From: Podospora comata
Lineage: Eukaryota; Ascomycota; Sordariomycetes; Sordariales; Podosporaceae
Length of the DNA stretch: 64,000 bases
NCBI GenBank assembly: GCA_017354895.1
Contig: CP071496.1
Span: 496,001 to 560,000, forward strand
Reading direction: 5' to 3'
Part shown: positions 32,535 through 44,387 of the stretch, piece after piece
Layout: each line of letters begins with the position of its first letter
How positions within the stretch are numbered: the stretch's first letter is position 1
Position numbers and translations under genes: made by a program
Notes under the pieces: generated by a model
The model's database searches: none
Told to the model about the DNA's origin: nothing
Seen by the model: the letters and a program-made list of their open reading frames with translations, nothing else

Positions 32535-35340
32535 CCTTATCTCTTAAGCTGAAGTCCCGTCGGCCTAACCTAGTTTTTTATATTTATCAATATTTATTAG
32601 TTTTTCCCTTTTTTACTTATTTTTCATGTTTTATTTTATTTAATTACATAAATAAAATATTACCCGGTATTAAACCTTTATATTTAAAAGAAAAAAATTA
32701 TAATTAATTATTTCTTAGAATTTTACGGTTGATCATTAATATAAAGTATATTTATTTCTTTTACCAGAAATGTAGCTTCTCCTATAAAACTTTCCGTTTC
32801 ATTTTTAAACGTTACGTTTCCAATATATAATATACTTAATCTCTTTATAACGCTTATAGGTTATTTATTTAATAGTTCCGTAAAATTATTTCCTAACATA
32901 ATTAATTAAAGCTGGAAATAGTAAAAGTTAAGTCTTAGTGCACGGCTTTATATTAAGAAATTAATTACTTATACCTATAAAAGCAAATATAGCTTAAGCA
33001 AATAACTACGGCCGTCTCCTATAACCTAAATAGTATTAAAAAGCTAAAGCATATTCAATAGAAAGAAATTATGCTAAATATATAGGCTACTTCGTTATTT
33101 AGCGACGCTCCTCCTCCGGCCTCTACTTTTTTAGATTCTCGGTACTTTTTTATAGCGAAATCCTCTGCTACCGTTTCTTCCAACTTTTATTTTCTAAATA
33201 CTTCCTTAGAGTTCAATTAATTACCTAACTTTTCCTTAGATCCGGGTATAGCCAGTCCTTCCTTTTTTACTATACCGGATACTGCCGGTAACGCGCCTTC
33301 TACTTTCTATAGTAATTAAAACGTATAATAATCTTTATATTTAAATTTCCTTATACCTTCTAACCTTATAGTATAATATATAGTACGTTAGTTTCTTTTA
33401 TCGAAAGCGCGACTTAGATTCCCGCTAAAGTTCTAGATTTAAATTTATAAATACGTTTATAAAGTTAAATAATTTGCTTTTAGATATCCCGCTAATAACA
33501 CGGTTTCGACTTTTTGTTATAATAATACAAGCATATTGAAATAGTGAAAAACATACAAGAATAACCACAACACCACAAATATACCGTCAATAGGTCCTTG
33601 AATGACCTCACCTGCGTGACAGTGGCTCGCTCGCAGGCCGCACTTCTCGCAGGACAAAGAAAAGACGTTATGGGCTTGCAGGCCACATAATAGGCACCGG
33701 ATTGGCTTGATCAAAGGGCCAGAATTGCCTGCACGCGAGCAAGGCACAAAATATGAAGAAAATAAAAGTTCACGATCCGTCTAAAACAGAATGTCAGAAG
33801 CAGACCGTTTATATACATGACCTCTGACCTCCCCTGAGCCCCACTTCCTTACTCATACCCTCAGGCCAGTGGCCGCACCCCAAACCAATAGTGTCTTTTC
33901 TTTGTCCTGCGTGAAGTGCGGCCTGCGAGCGAGCCACTATCACGCAAGTGTGTTTATTCAGGGACCCGTTGAGGGTATATTTGTGGTGCTGTGGTTATTT
34001 TGTTTTGTGTATTTTCTCACCATTTCAGTACTATTTTAGTACCTTTTTTTTTAACAAATTATATTATTATTTATATTTTTCCGTCCGCGTATTCGAAATA
34101 AAATTTTATATACTATAAAGCAAATTATATTATTTAGAAGCTATCTTTTAATTTAACCGGATTTTAAACCTTTTATTCAAAATACGTATTTAGTTCCCTT
34201 TAAGCTCCCTCTTGTTTTACTATAATTCTTTTAATTCATTATACTAAATTTTTTTATTTACTTTAGGTACTAATTAATCACGATATTATTATTTAGTTTA
34301 GTAATACTTTATATATTTACATATAATATATTAAAATTACAGTATTTTATGATATTTCGGATGTTTAGAATAAAGTTGTACTGTATTTGCTTTATAAAGT
34401 ATATACTATATAAATATAAATGTATTTCTTAATAACTTTACGATTATATTATTAATGAGCTTTCTTCTTTTCTAATATTCTCTTCAGTTCTTCTATATAA
34501 ACTTGATAAATTATAATATTTTTTGTAGAATAATAATCTTATATTTACCCTACTATTTCTTTAATATCGGTTACTTAGTAAGTCCTTTGTATTATATAGG
34601 ATTATTGCCTCTAGCGATCTCCGTAGTAATTTCTACGGTAACCTATACTATTTACTTCTACAATATTTATATATAAAGATCTTGTTTATATTTTGCGTTT
34701 TGTCTTTTTAGTATTTTCTATAGCTCTTAACACTCCATTTCTGTTTATTTAATATACTAATTACAATTTTCTTTAAATCATATTACTTGAATTTATTCAT
34801 ACTTAATTATTATAACTTTTATAACCTTCGGTCCTCTCAATATAAAAATTATTACAATTTTCTTTTCTATCCAAATCGCTTAGGTATCCTATCTTTTTTT
34901 TAAAGTATCTTACCTCACCGTAATTAAAATATTTAAAATTATTTCTGCCCTTGGTTTTACCTTACAATCTTCATTATTATATAGTATTAATCTCTATTGG
35001 TCCCGCGTAAATAATCTCTAAAACGTCTATCCCGTACGAACATCTCTTTCTCTTATCGTTAGGACGGTAAGGTTTTTATATATATGTACCTTTCCGCTCT
35101 TTATAGCATTAATAGTATCAGTTATCATTATAAATTTCTATTGTGATATATTCGTTCATAGTCTGCAGCCGCTTCTATTGATATAATTTATCTTCAACTT
35201 TTTCCCTTGAATAATTAATAATAAATTATGTTTATTTGACATTACTTAGCCGTTTTTAGGTATAGTTACTTTTATTATATTCCTTAAATATCTTTTTAAT
35301 ATTTTTTTAAAACCCTAACTCACAGTCCACAGTCCCAAAG
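32535..35340. mobile_element. Decayed retroelement interior between LTR copies 3 and 4
   Basis: AT-rich, TA-rich sequence with stops in all frames and no readable polyprotein. A 493-base inverted-repeat element is inserted within it. Just before LTR copy 4 comes CTCACAGTCCACAGTCCCAAAG, which also precedes the 63.0-kb LTR in a slightly different form, so the junction is real internal element sequence. At under 3 kb it is too short for a full gag-pol. Confidence 0.55.
33536..34028 (+). mobile_element. 493-bp TA-flanked inverted-repeat element
   Basis: The inverted arms of about 130 bases start TTGAAATAGTG on the left and end CACCATTTCAG on the right. Both are flanked by TA (33534-33535 and 34029-34030). 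The arms include the shared segment GCAGGCCGCACTTC. No coding capacity is seen, so it is MITE-like. It is markedly less AT-rich than the surrounding sequence, suggesting a later insertion. Confidence 0.8.
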
Positions 35341-35724
35341 TGTGACGAACCGCTATCCAGAACCTTTGAAAGGGATACTAGTTGAAGGCACTTCTGAATA
35401 ATCTTGGTTTGGTGCAGCTAAATAGTCCACAACAAGATGTCTCAATATAGACACAAAATACCGTGAATACAAGCTTAAATTGCATACTGCGGAACGGTCT
35501 ATTAACACCAGCCAGTTCCTTCGTATATATAGGCTCAATGCCAAGCCTGGCACTGTCCTGGATCGATAGACTCGACTATCGATCCTATCGATACTGTCCC
35601 CTTTGGGATTAACTCTTCTGGATCGATCCTCGATCCCATTAATCCTGTTCTGATTGGTCCTTGCTCCTGTACTAATTATTGGTCCGTGCTGCGCCCGCGC
35701 CCCACTAAGTGTCAAGCTGTGACA
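35341..35724 (+). mobile_element. LTR copy 4, well preserved
   Basis: It has TG...CA ends (TGTGACGAACCGCTATCC to CAAGCTGTGACA). It is GC-richer and far less mutated than copy 3, with which it shares its whole 3' half. Confidence 0.75.
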
Positions 35725-35728
35725 TGAT

Positions 35729-35780
35729 GGTATATTTGTAGTATTGTAGTTGTTTTTGTGTGCTTTTCTCACCATTTCAA
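35729..35780 (+). mobile_element. Terminal fragment of the 493-bp element
   Basis: GGTATATTTGTAGTATTGTA through CTCACCATTTCAA matches the right arm of the 33536-34028 element, followed by TA. Only this end is present, next to LTR copy 4. Confidence 0.65.
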
Positions 35781-36146
35781 TATGTACCGCTTATACTCCT
35801 CTAAAGTATAGAAATAAATAAGAACGTCGTTAAGATATTACACTGCTATCTTATCGAAGTACTTTTAGATCATATAGTCAACGAAAGATTAAAACGTCGC
35901 GAGCGTGTTAGTTAACCCGAATACTATTATAAGATACTCAAAATAATTATAGGGTATATAAACGCTCTTTTCTATTTGTTTCTTTCTTTAATCTGTATAT
36001 AAGTGTACCTAATCAATATATTTAAGCATATAAAGTATTACGACTTAGCGACTTAACTACATAACCTAAATATTAATAACAAGAGTAACTATTTTTTACC
36101 GTCTCGTTATATAATTAGCGGTAATCTATATATAGCCGTAAACTAC

Positions 36147-37087
36147 TGTCCTTCTTCGGTATTCTTTACTGAGGAGCAGACTTATTGGGAGTGTGGAGAG
36201 GGTGTCATGTGTCAGAGTATGACGAGGATGAAAAAGTCAGTCCACTATCCAAGCAAACCCCTGAACCCCTATTTCGGACCCACTTCCCCCCTGCTTGCTA
36301 TCAAGACTCTTTCACAGCCAACTCGCGATGTTTCTTGGTGACCCAAACTTTCCCAAACTAATCTCCAAAGACTCGCGGGGTGAGAAATTACAGCGGTATC
36401 AAAAGCTGCATGTATTTTACTCGCACCTGTCGCTAACCAACAGCTTTGACCGTCCTCTCGCTATCGATGGCCTACAAGACCGCATCTTATCCGCGCTCAA
36501 GGCAAAGGGTGGCTTTGGTGCCTTTGATGAGGGACCTGAGAAAAAGGGACTGCTCAGGAGGAGCTTACTCTGGATTCGCGGCAGGGGCACGGAGAAGATG
36601 GTCAGGATCAAGTTTGGTGTCGAGTAAGCCATTAGCTTTGCGCCTTCCTGGTCGTGCATGGCTTTATGAAGGAGGGATAGAGTACATCAGTCCGCCGTTT
36701 GGGGAGATCCAGTGGTATGAGCTGACGAGTCTCTGGTTTGGCGACGCGCAGAGCCTTTCTCCGGCTAGCGATGGGAGGGGGTCTCACAGTCAAGGGTCGT
36801 TGCTTGCTAAAGCTAGGGACTATGACGTTTCAAGTGCGGGGGATGTGGAAAGGAGTATTGAAATGGATAGTCCTGGGGGTTCGGAGCAGAAGGAGACGAA
36901 GTGTGTGGTTTTAGGGTCAACGAGGTCCGTGATGCTTGAGGAGGGGGTGTGTTATGTTATTTTTGTTTGCGCAGCTGGGAGAATCGGGGGGAACGGTGGC
37001 GGAGAGAAGATTTATGAGCGAGTTGGTGCTGGTTCCGTGTCTGGGAAATGTATCATCGGCAGGCCCACGAGAGTGATTGTTCAGTAG
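36147..37087 (+). pseudogene. Remnant of a HET-type gene, 5' part lost
   Basis: The sequence shows C-terminal HET-protein motifs spread over three frame segments. At 36159-36210 it reads VFFTEEQTYWECGEGVMC. From about 36295 it reads FLGDPNFP, RPLAIDGLQDRILSALK and KGLLRRSLLW. From about 36660 it reads YEGGIEYISPPFGEIQWYEL and continues to TAG 37085-37087. Between segments two and three are a TAA at 36625-36627 and the motif APSWSCMA, one base out of frame with the next part; one T too many at about 36662 accounts for this. Between segments one and two there is another frame change. The N-terminal HET core (Y-x-A-L-S-Y-x-W-G) is absent, and its place is taken by AT-rich sequence. It is probably non-functional. 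Confidence 0.65.
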
Positions 37088-38492
37088 ACTAGTGTAGTTC
37101 CATTTTCCTAACTTCATAGCTTATAGACCGAGTTTGCTTTTACAACACAGCCATAGATATCCTCGGCTGTTCCAGATGTTCACCGTCGTATTAGTTGAAG
37201 GTCTATTAACTACAATCCAGGAGGTTATATCTTGTCTATGCTGTATCACTCTCTTCTCGTTAACGCACAGCAGGCTACGATTGCCAAGCTCACGATTGCT
37301 CAAGGTTTATCTGTAGGCGCACCAGGAATAGGAGAGTAGGCGGTGAAGCTCGAGGTGCATGTGTGGGGTGATCTTGGTCTGTACATGTAGGCGTGAGGGG
37401 CGCAGTGCATGCGGCCCACGATGATTGGGAGGGACTGCAGCAGGTTGCGCGAGATTACAGTCTAAGCCGGTTTATCCGCTCCCTCCGTCCCCTTTCGGCA
37501 TTCATTTCGGAAGAGCCTCGCGATGCGATATGCACGATGTTATCCCATGCTTCCCGCAGGACAACAAAGATAAGAGATACAACTCGGCGGCTTCCAAGTC
37601 GCAACGTGCTTCAATGAGAGAGCCATGTGATGTCAGGACCTGTGGTACTTGTTGGGCCAACAGAAGCGGCTGCCAACGACATGTCCCACATATTCTCAAA
37701 CATGAAGACTGAGGTTGGCTCAGAAACTGAAAACCACGGGTAGACACCTAGGTTGCAAAGCCATGAAAAAGGGATCCCGATGGTCGATATCAGACATCTC
37801 AGTTTGTCTTATGTAGAGTCATGTGGGTTAGTCGATCGCATAAACCTCTGCTTCCAGTGTTAGTTAACCAAGATTACTTTACTTTTCCTGTGCCCCAGCT
37901 GGACCAATCACTTTCTTCTCTGTCTTAGCCGGTCCATCGTCGGTGTTGGCGAAGACTGAAATGCAGCAACCGAAGTCGCTCCCACTCGAGAAAAAATTCC
38001 CCGCACTTGCGGCTCAACTGTGAGTGGTAAACAGTTCTGATTGGGGACATGAACGGGCGCCACCCCCTCCTTTTTGTTCGACGCAGTAAGGTCCCCCCAT
38101 AATCGACGCACAGCTTGACAGCAGAAGTCGGTGTGGCTTGGGGCTCCTGGTGGGTAGAGCGGGCTTAGATATGCGGGGTCCCAAGGTCGGCATACCAGGC
38201 CATAAGGCGCCCAACTTCGAGCCCAAAGCAGGTGGTTCGCGCACTTTGCTCGTTGCAAAGCCTCTCAAGCCAGCCAACCTGTCAACCACTTTCATCATCA
38301 AGAACGCCCAATCTTTTAGATACCCTGGCAAGTTCGTACGTTACCTCTGATCAGGTATCCTGCTCCATCCCTCATTGTTTCCTTCCCGATTGACAATCCT
38401 GGTGTGGATCATTGTCCACAGTACCGTACCAAATATTTCGACTGTGCCACACTGGCCACGTTGGTTTGTGCTGGGCATTGAACTGAGAGGAG
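37088..38492. other. Intergenic, no gene seen
   Basis: Normal composition but no frame with domain-like content. An upstream exon of the next gene cannot be excluded. Confidence 0.5.
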
Positions 38493-39668
38493 ATGCGGCC
38501 CCTCCGTCCCGGCTTATCTATCCGACCTCCCGCACATCAGCCTCACTCGGCGTATGTTACAGACGGTAGTGAAGAAGATTCTGTCTACTATAGCGAGGAC
38601 GAGGACGACCATCACGGGAGCCACTCCATGATATATGAGAGAGAACCAGCACCATACGGGCCTGGCCTTCCAAAGACCCCATTACGTTCACCCAGTACAG
38701 AATACACAGCTTCAACCATCCCGCCGTCTCCCACTTATCGCCTCCCACCGGCAGGGACACCCTTGTCCAGTCCAGATTTTATGAGCGGATTCTCACCACG
38801 ACCTCACCCAGGATACCGGCCGGGGCCGCCACCACCTCCTCCTCCTCCCCCGGCAGGTTATGGGAGACCACACATCCCATATCAGCAACCACAACCGTAC
38901 CCGATTGCTTCTATGTGGGGAACATGGACTATTCCTCCAGCCTATTCTCCTACACCCAACACCCCCTTCAACGAACCAAGAAGGCATGTTCCCCATGCCA
39001 CAAACCTACCCAATAATCGTTGGATGCCACATCCCGATGAAGACCCCATCCCACACCGCCCTCACCGAAACCGATCTCCCGGGCCTACACTACAGTTTCG
39101 ACGCTCCCGGAGCAACATGCGAAAGCGCAGTTCGTCCGAGACCCGAAAGCCCCGTCCGCTAGACCCTCAAATAGCAGCGGCGTTAAAGGGGAAGGATCAT
39201 GAGAACATGGTCCTTCGAGAAGAACTCAAGAGGGCAAAGACGAAAGAGGCCAAGAGGGAGGCCAAGGAAAAGGAGGCCGAGTTTCAAAGGTTAAAAGGTC
39301 TCGAGGAGGAGCTGAGAAGGTATAAATTGTTCGAACAAAAGAACCAGATGAAGCAGGAAATAAAGAACGAGATATATGCAGAGTTTCACCAGGGGATATC
39401 GACATCACCTACGACGTTGGCTGGTCAGCTGGGGCCTAGCTCTGGGTTCTCGTCGGAGGCGACACCGTCATCTAATGCTTGGACGCAGGGGGGTTTGATT
39501 ATTGGGCGACAGCCTGCTCCAAGAGCCATTGCAGGGGGGGTGTCTTTGGGTGATTACTTGTTTGATCGGTATGGGAATCCACAGCTGGAGGTGTACGCGA
39601 GGCCATTGGAGTCACAAGATGTTGGTGTGAGGGGACGGCAACCAGGTCCCCATGTGCGGTTTCCATGA
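38493..39668 (+). CDS. Proline-rich coiled-coil protein of unknown function
   Basis: The 391-residue frame starts at ATG 38493. The N-terminal half is Pro/Tyr/Ser-rich with an acidic patch (DGSEEDSVYYSEDEDD) and a run of nine prolines. An Arg/Ser-rich basic stretch (RRSRSNMRKRSSSETRKPR) follows, then a highly charged helix of about 80 residues (REELKRAKTKEAKREAKEKE and on to KQEIKNEIYAEF), a likely coiled coil. The C-terminus contains SLGDYLFDRYGNPQLEV. I recognise no enzyme or named family. The repetitive charge pattern is consistent with a nuclear or scaffold protein, but that is a guess. A further 5' exon is possible. Confidence 0.65.
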   Translation: MRPLRPGLSIRPPAHQPHSAYVTDGSEEDSVYYSEDEDDHHGSHSMIYEREPAPYGPGLPKTPLRSPSTEYTASTIPPSPTYRLPPAGTPLSSPDFMSGFSPRPHPGYRPGPPPPPPPPPAGYGRPHIPYQQPQPYPIASMWGTWTIPPAYSPTPNTPFNEPRRHVPHATNLPNNRWMPHPDEDPIPHRPHRNRSPGPTLQFRRSRSNMRKRSSSETRKPRPLDPQIAAALKGKDHENMVLREELKRAKTKEAKREAKEKEAEFQRLKGLEEELRRYKLFEQKNQMKQEIKNEIYAEFHQGISTSPTTLAGQLGPSSGFSSEATPSSNAWTQGGLIIGRQPAPRAIAGGVSLGDYLFDRYGNPQLEVYARPLESQDVGVRGRQPGPHVRFP

Positions 39669-40075
39669 TTGCGGATTGTGCTGTAGATATATTGTATGAC
39701 TTTCATAGGGCAGGCACCCACATAATACGATAGTTTCCATTAAGGGTGACAGTGATTGGCAATAACTGCCATCATGTGAGCCATTATCTGGACCACCATG
39801 ATCCCTAGCCTACGAGACCTATCAATCAAATGAAAGACTTTCATGCCGTGTTCTTAAGGCATTCCTCGAAAGCCCGTCCAGGGGTATCCTAGAGTATCCG
39901 GCATACAACAACAATTATCTTAATATTTGCATTGCTGTCAAGTTACCTAGATCAAGGGTTTGATCAATGCTAAGTTCGAGAATCAGGAAAGATATCCGCG
40001 GTAGGCCAGCATCTTGCACTTTCTGTATTACCACTACATCACGAAGCATTCACGACAAATTGGCCATCACCTTTC
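39669..40075. other. Intergenic, no gene seen
   Basis: 3' flank of the proline-rich gene, facing a damaged gene on the opposite strand. Confidence 0.5.
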
Positions 40076-40830
40076 TCACGCCATCGTCCATCTCGCCAAG
40101 CCTCTTTCCTCTGCATACTTCAGCAAGCGTCCTTCTTCTATTGCCGCATGAACTTCCAACTCATTACCGCCGTCGAGCAACTTTCTGCAGAAACTTAAAA
40201 GCTCCAGCTTTATCCTGGCTTTTAATTTGACCGCAAAACCATACTCCTTGGCAGCCGCTTGCACCTCTGGAAAGTCTTTCAAGTTCAAATTGTCACGGAG
40301 AGCGAGGAAGTGCGTCAATCTTCAGATATAGGGCCAAGATTGGTGAAGTGGCCATGATAGGAACTGCCGTAGCTTATCAGAGACTTCAGGTTTGGAGGAT
40401 GCCGGAGACTGTCAAGAGTGCAAGCGTAGAATAAGCAGCTATACTGTTTGGCAAATGGCTGGCAGGGCCCAAAAGGCGTGTGACAGTCTTCCGGATCCAG
40501 GTAAGCCTTGGCCAACTCCAGTGAACGCTCCACGACATCCCCCTTGCGGGTGTTGTCCAGGATCGGCGCTGCAGGATCCAGAACGTGCTTGTTGCTGGCA
40601 AACGATTGGAAATATTTCCTCTTCACTGAGGCCAGCTGCGTCTCCCGGGAGCCCCAATCCGAAAAAGATGGTATTGTGTGTATAAATGGCAGTCTACAGG
40701 CCTCGCGAGACAAGGCGATCAACAAGTCTCGAAAATACCTTGTAATACGTCAAGTTCACTATCTTCTTCGACAATAGCCTCTGGATACAAGCCATCCAGT
40801 CTTGTCACAACGTCCATCCAAAGCATGTCA
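40076..40830 (-). pseudogene. Unknown gene with frameshifts, downstream of a DUF1996 gene
   Basis: Three protein-like minus-strand segments follow one another in different frames. The first begins MLWMDVVTRLDGLYPEAIVE and runs to ELDVLQ at about 40742. The second continues as YFRDLLIALSREACRLPFIH, through LDPEDCHTPFGPCQPFAKQY, to a stop at 40315. The third reads THFLALRDNLNLKDFPEVQA to KYAEERGLARWTMA, stop at 40076. The first switch is a two-base or minus-one-base shift at CAAGGTATTTTCG, where no intron fits the phases. I do not recognise the family. It starts less than 100 bases after the stop of the DUF1996 gene on the same strand. Confidence 0.4.
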
Positions 40831-40864
40831 CCATATTTCCCTCTCAAATCCAAAATCCCACCTC

Positions 40865-42600
40865 TCACTCGTGTGAATGACCCGGCAAAGCCTTGAGCCC
40901 TATTGTTTGTTTCGCAAAAATTAGTAACCAATCCATGCCTGCCATTCAAAACGCAGACTTACAGCCGTCGATATCCTCCTTAACCACTCTCTTGACCTGG
41001 CACTGGTTAGCCTTATCAAAAGTCTGCGTCGTTAAACCACGGCATGTGGCAGCAAAGCAGCGGTTGTCCATGGCGTGCTGGAGAGTGTCGTCCTTCCAGC
41101 CAAAGACATAGTCGCCATGTTGGCCGTAGCCGGTCCTAATTTGATGTTAGCGCACTGCTGGCAACCTTTAGAATGGGGCAAAGGGCCTACGGGTCTCCCT
41201 GGCTCAGTACAAAAGGCTGAGAGCCATCGGCGGGCCATTCAGCTTTGTTGTTGAAGGCACGGGTATCCCAGACGATCTATTCACAGCGTCAGCGTAAGGC
41301 AGACATCAAAGCCACGACAACAACCACTTGCCTCGTAGTGGACCTGTGGGATCTTGACCGGATGGCTCGCAGGGCAGGCAGCATCGACAACGGCAAAGGT
41401 GGCAGGCCCGGACGTAGGGTGAGCAACGTGGTCCATGTGGTTCGGAGTGTCGAGGTTCTTCCCGTCCCAGCAGCTTGGGGGTCGTCAGCACTGTCAACGT
41501 ACATTGACGTAGGCTTAAGAGACAACGTACATGGGAAAGATAACACTGCTGCGGATGCCTCCGGGGCATGGAGTTGTTGGAAAGCTCTCGGTGTCAAGCT
41601 TGGGATCCATGCAGGGGCTCATGGTGTTGCCCTGGAAGTTGGGACCTGTACAAGGTGAGATACTGTCATTTAACGACCAAATGGACCAGAAACCAGGCCT
41701 ATGCTTTGCCCCTGCATACCTGTGTAGCAACGATAGCAGCTCTGCATCTTGCGACCAAGGCCAGTCGAGGTACGGCGTGCTGCATCGCCAGTGAACATTC
41801 TGAAGCCTGGCTTGAAGGCAGTAACGGTTTTAGGACCAGGAGCCGTATAGTATACGGTGATGCCAGCTGTGTAAGAGCTGTGTTAGCTGCCTAGTCTTCA
41901 AAGAACCACGAAGAAGCGATGTGGTGGATGATGTTTGGTTCGGGCTCAGGGGTCACTCAGGGGTCCCGCATAGCCCTAACCCTAGAATGATGATATGATG
42001 TGTCGAGACAGAGAATGTGAAGAAACTCGTCATACCGTTGGCATTTCCAATGGCCTAGAACAAAAACGTCAGCATCATGTCTCATTGTTGATCGATGTTT
42101 GGTGTTGGAAAACTCAAAAGCCGGCACGAGGAAGTGAACGGGGCACCCACATCATTGACCATCTGGGGAACACGCTTGTAGGTTCCGTTTCGAGCCTTAA
42201 AGTACACGTTGGCAGTCCAGTAGTTGCTCAAATCTTGATCAAACGAGCATGTCGTGCATGTCGCGAGCTTGGAAATATCGCTGTAGGGCATGGTAACGTT
42301 GAACGCATTCTAGAGAGCAACTATCAGCGAGGGTGACGGCGTTTCGTTGAGAATATGAATCCACGCACTCCTCCGACAACCTGATGGACGTGAGCAGAGG
42401 GAATACCGCCGGGCTCGACGAGAGGATCGATGCGATCGAGGACGACCTGAGATAAAGATGGTCAGTATTCTGGAAGGGACCTGAACTCAGTGGCGGGTGG
42501 AAGAGGTGCTTACCTCGGAGCAGCCGAATCGAAGCATGGTTGTGCTAAAGCCCTGGCCGTAAACGGCCGGGAGAGAAAAAAGGCCATACAAGACCTTCAT
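40865..42600 (-). CDS. Secreted DUF1996 protein, ten exons
   Basis: The gene encodes a 346-residue secreted protein of the DUF1996 family, of unknown biochemical role. Ten exons join in phase: 42514-42600, 42369-42446, 42151-42309, 42036-42054, 41720-41866, 41531-41645, 41332-41473, 41191-41276, 40963-41135 and 40865-40899. It begins MKVLYGLFSLPAVYG (signal peptide), then MLRFGCSE, VLDRIDPLVEPGGIPSAHVH, VVGGNAFN, LSNYWTANVYFKARNGTYKR, VTAFKPGFRMFTGDA, SCYRCYTGPNF, CWDGKNLD, VKIPQVHYE, YGQHGDYVFGW and DGWLKALPG, all expected for the family. The intron after exon 7 uses a GC donor (GCAAGT). One exon is only 19 bases. A paralog lies at 44.8-46.0 kb. Confidence 0.85.
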
Positions 42601-43750
42601 GGTGGAGTGAGAGACACCGAATAGATTCGTCGATCTTGGCTTTGCAGGACGGATTGAGAACCACGAGGCGGCCTGGGGTCGTCGGCGGGCCGTCGCGCTC
42701 TTTTAAAAGTTTCGCGTGTACTCCATGCCAACCTCACCTCTCCCATCTTGGAAAGAGTGAAGCTAATGGAGGCAATGCTGTGGCAAGTCAAGTGCCGGGC
42801 ATATCGTGCATTGATTGTGGGGTTGATTAAATGTGATTAACCACGGCCTATCAAATGCACGACATGTTGATAGCACTTGTCAATCCTTCGCTTTTAACCG
42901 ATCCTCTGTCCAACAGGATGGCTCGGCCGAACCTTTTGGTTATTTTGGTGATAGCTGAATATATCAAGGCGGCAATACTCATCGGCTCCGACATAAGACT
43001 TGACTGGAGCGCATCGTCTTCATCAACCAAGATGATTGCACCTGACGTAATGTCGGCATCGGAAAGATACCCTTACAAAGCGTCGCAGACATGTTTAATG
43101 TCCGGCCGTCGTTCTCACGTGGCCGATGTTTCTCTCAGCCTGTCAAAAACAATCTTGGCTGGACGACACCACAGAGAAAGGTTTGGATAGATTACTTTGT
43201 TTGTTTCAGCATGCCCAGCCTACTAGAACCACTCCTATACCGAACCTCAAATGGGACCTCACTCGATCCGCGCAAATCAGGTGCCTGGAATCCATGCGAA
43301 TACACCTCAAGTACCTTACCTACTCTGGTGTGCGAGGCTCAGAGTCCGGCTTCCACGCTCAACGTCACGTCCCTCAAACGATCTACGTGCGCATTTTCTC
43401 AGCAAAAGGACCGAATTTCTGACTTGCTGATGATGTTGTGTTTCACAGTCATGCCTGTATCATGTGATCCCCTCTCCATGCAAAGTATCTGCGGTCCGGT
43501 CAGCTTCGGAGTTAACGCACCAAACTCTTATACCAACCTCAGCTCTAAACGCCAAGCCCTACAAAACAATGGTAGGCGCCAACCATGATTCCGAGTCAGA
43601 CCGGTGCTCAGTAAAATGCTCTACTTGAAAAGCCGTCCATCATCAGGACGTGAAATATGTCTGCTGTTCTTCTTTTCCTCACGGACCTTGACCTTGAAAC
43701 GATCCCAGCGCTCAATTTAAAATATTGCACAAGTATCAACCCTTTCAAAC
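42601..43750. other. Intergenic between divergent DUF1996 and TMEM205-like genes
   Basis: Plus-strand frames around 43.1-43.6 kb are open but lack domain character. The stretch presumably contains both promoters. Confidence 0.45.
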
Positions 43751-44387
43751 ATGAGTTCAAACTGCTCTCATTTCCTGTCTGCTTTGCCGCCTCTTCACCT
43801 ACTGGGTTTCTCCTTTTTACTTGGGGCAACCCTATACCAAAGCTTCATCATGACCAAGATCAGCTACCGAGCCCTCCCAAAGTCCGCTTTCCGAAGCCTT
43901 CAGAAACAGGCCTGGCCGTTTTATTTCCGATCCCAATCATTATTGGTCGTTATCACTGCTGTGACTATCCCGCGAGATGATCTTGTTCCCTTCGAGGCAA
44001 GCCTCATGAGCTGGGTTCCCCACGCCGTTGCGTTCACCTCAGCAATGTTGAATACATTCATCTTTGAACCTGCTACACGAAAGGCCATGGTTCAAGTTAC
44101 TCATCAAGGTTCGCCTGATCTCATCATGATTCGATATCCTCTGACTTTCAGACATGGTCTTTGCTGACATAGCCGCGACCTTAGAAACGAGAGATGGGCT
44201 TAGCTGCAACACGACACAATACAATGAGAACAAGGTGATGGAGGGTGCTAGTGTCAGCCCATCGTCGGGGATGGTGGTGGTGAAGAGACGGTTTTCATTC
44301 AGCCACGCAATGTGCATCCACCTCAACCTGTTGACACTGGGCGCTGTGTTGGCTTATGGTTGGACATTGGCCGCGAGAATCCAGTGA
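43751..44387 (+). CDS. TMEM205-like (DUF4149) membrane protein
   Basis: The gene encodes a 197-residue membrane protein from exons 43751-44108 and 44152-44387, joined in phase with donor GTTCGC, a CTGAC branch site and acceptor TTTCAG. Membrane segments include LHLLGFSFLLGATLYQSFIM, SQSLLVVITAVTIP and WVPHAVAFTSAMLNTFIF. The last is followed by ATRKAMVQVTHQ, and the final span reads CIHLNLLTLGAVLAYGWTLA. This order, with the H-x-N-L motif before the last span, matches fungal TMEM205/DUF4149 proteins, whose function is poorly known. The loop between exon 2 start and the last span is shorter than in relatives I recall. Confidence 0.78.

Noticed and set aside
26045-36140. Intact retrotransposon polyprotein in the repeat island
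   Set aside because: No frame longer than about 110 residues with reverse-transcriptase, integrase or protease motifs was visible on either strand.
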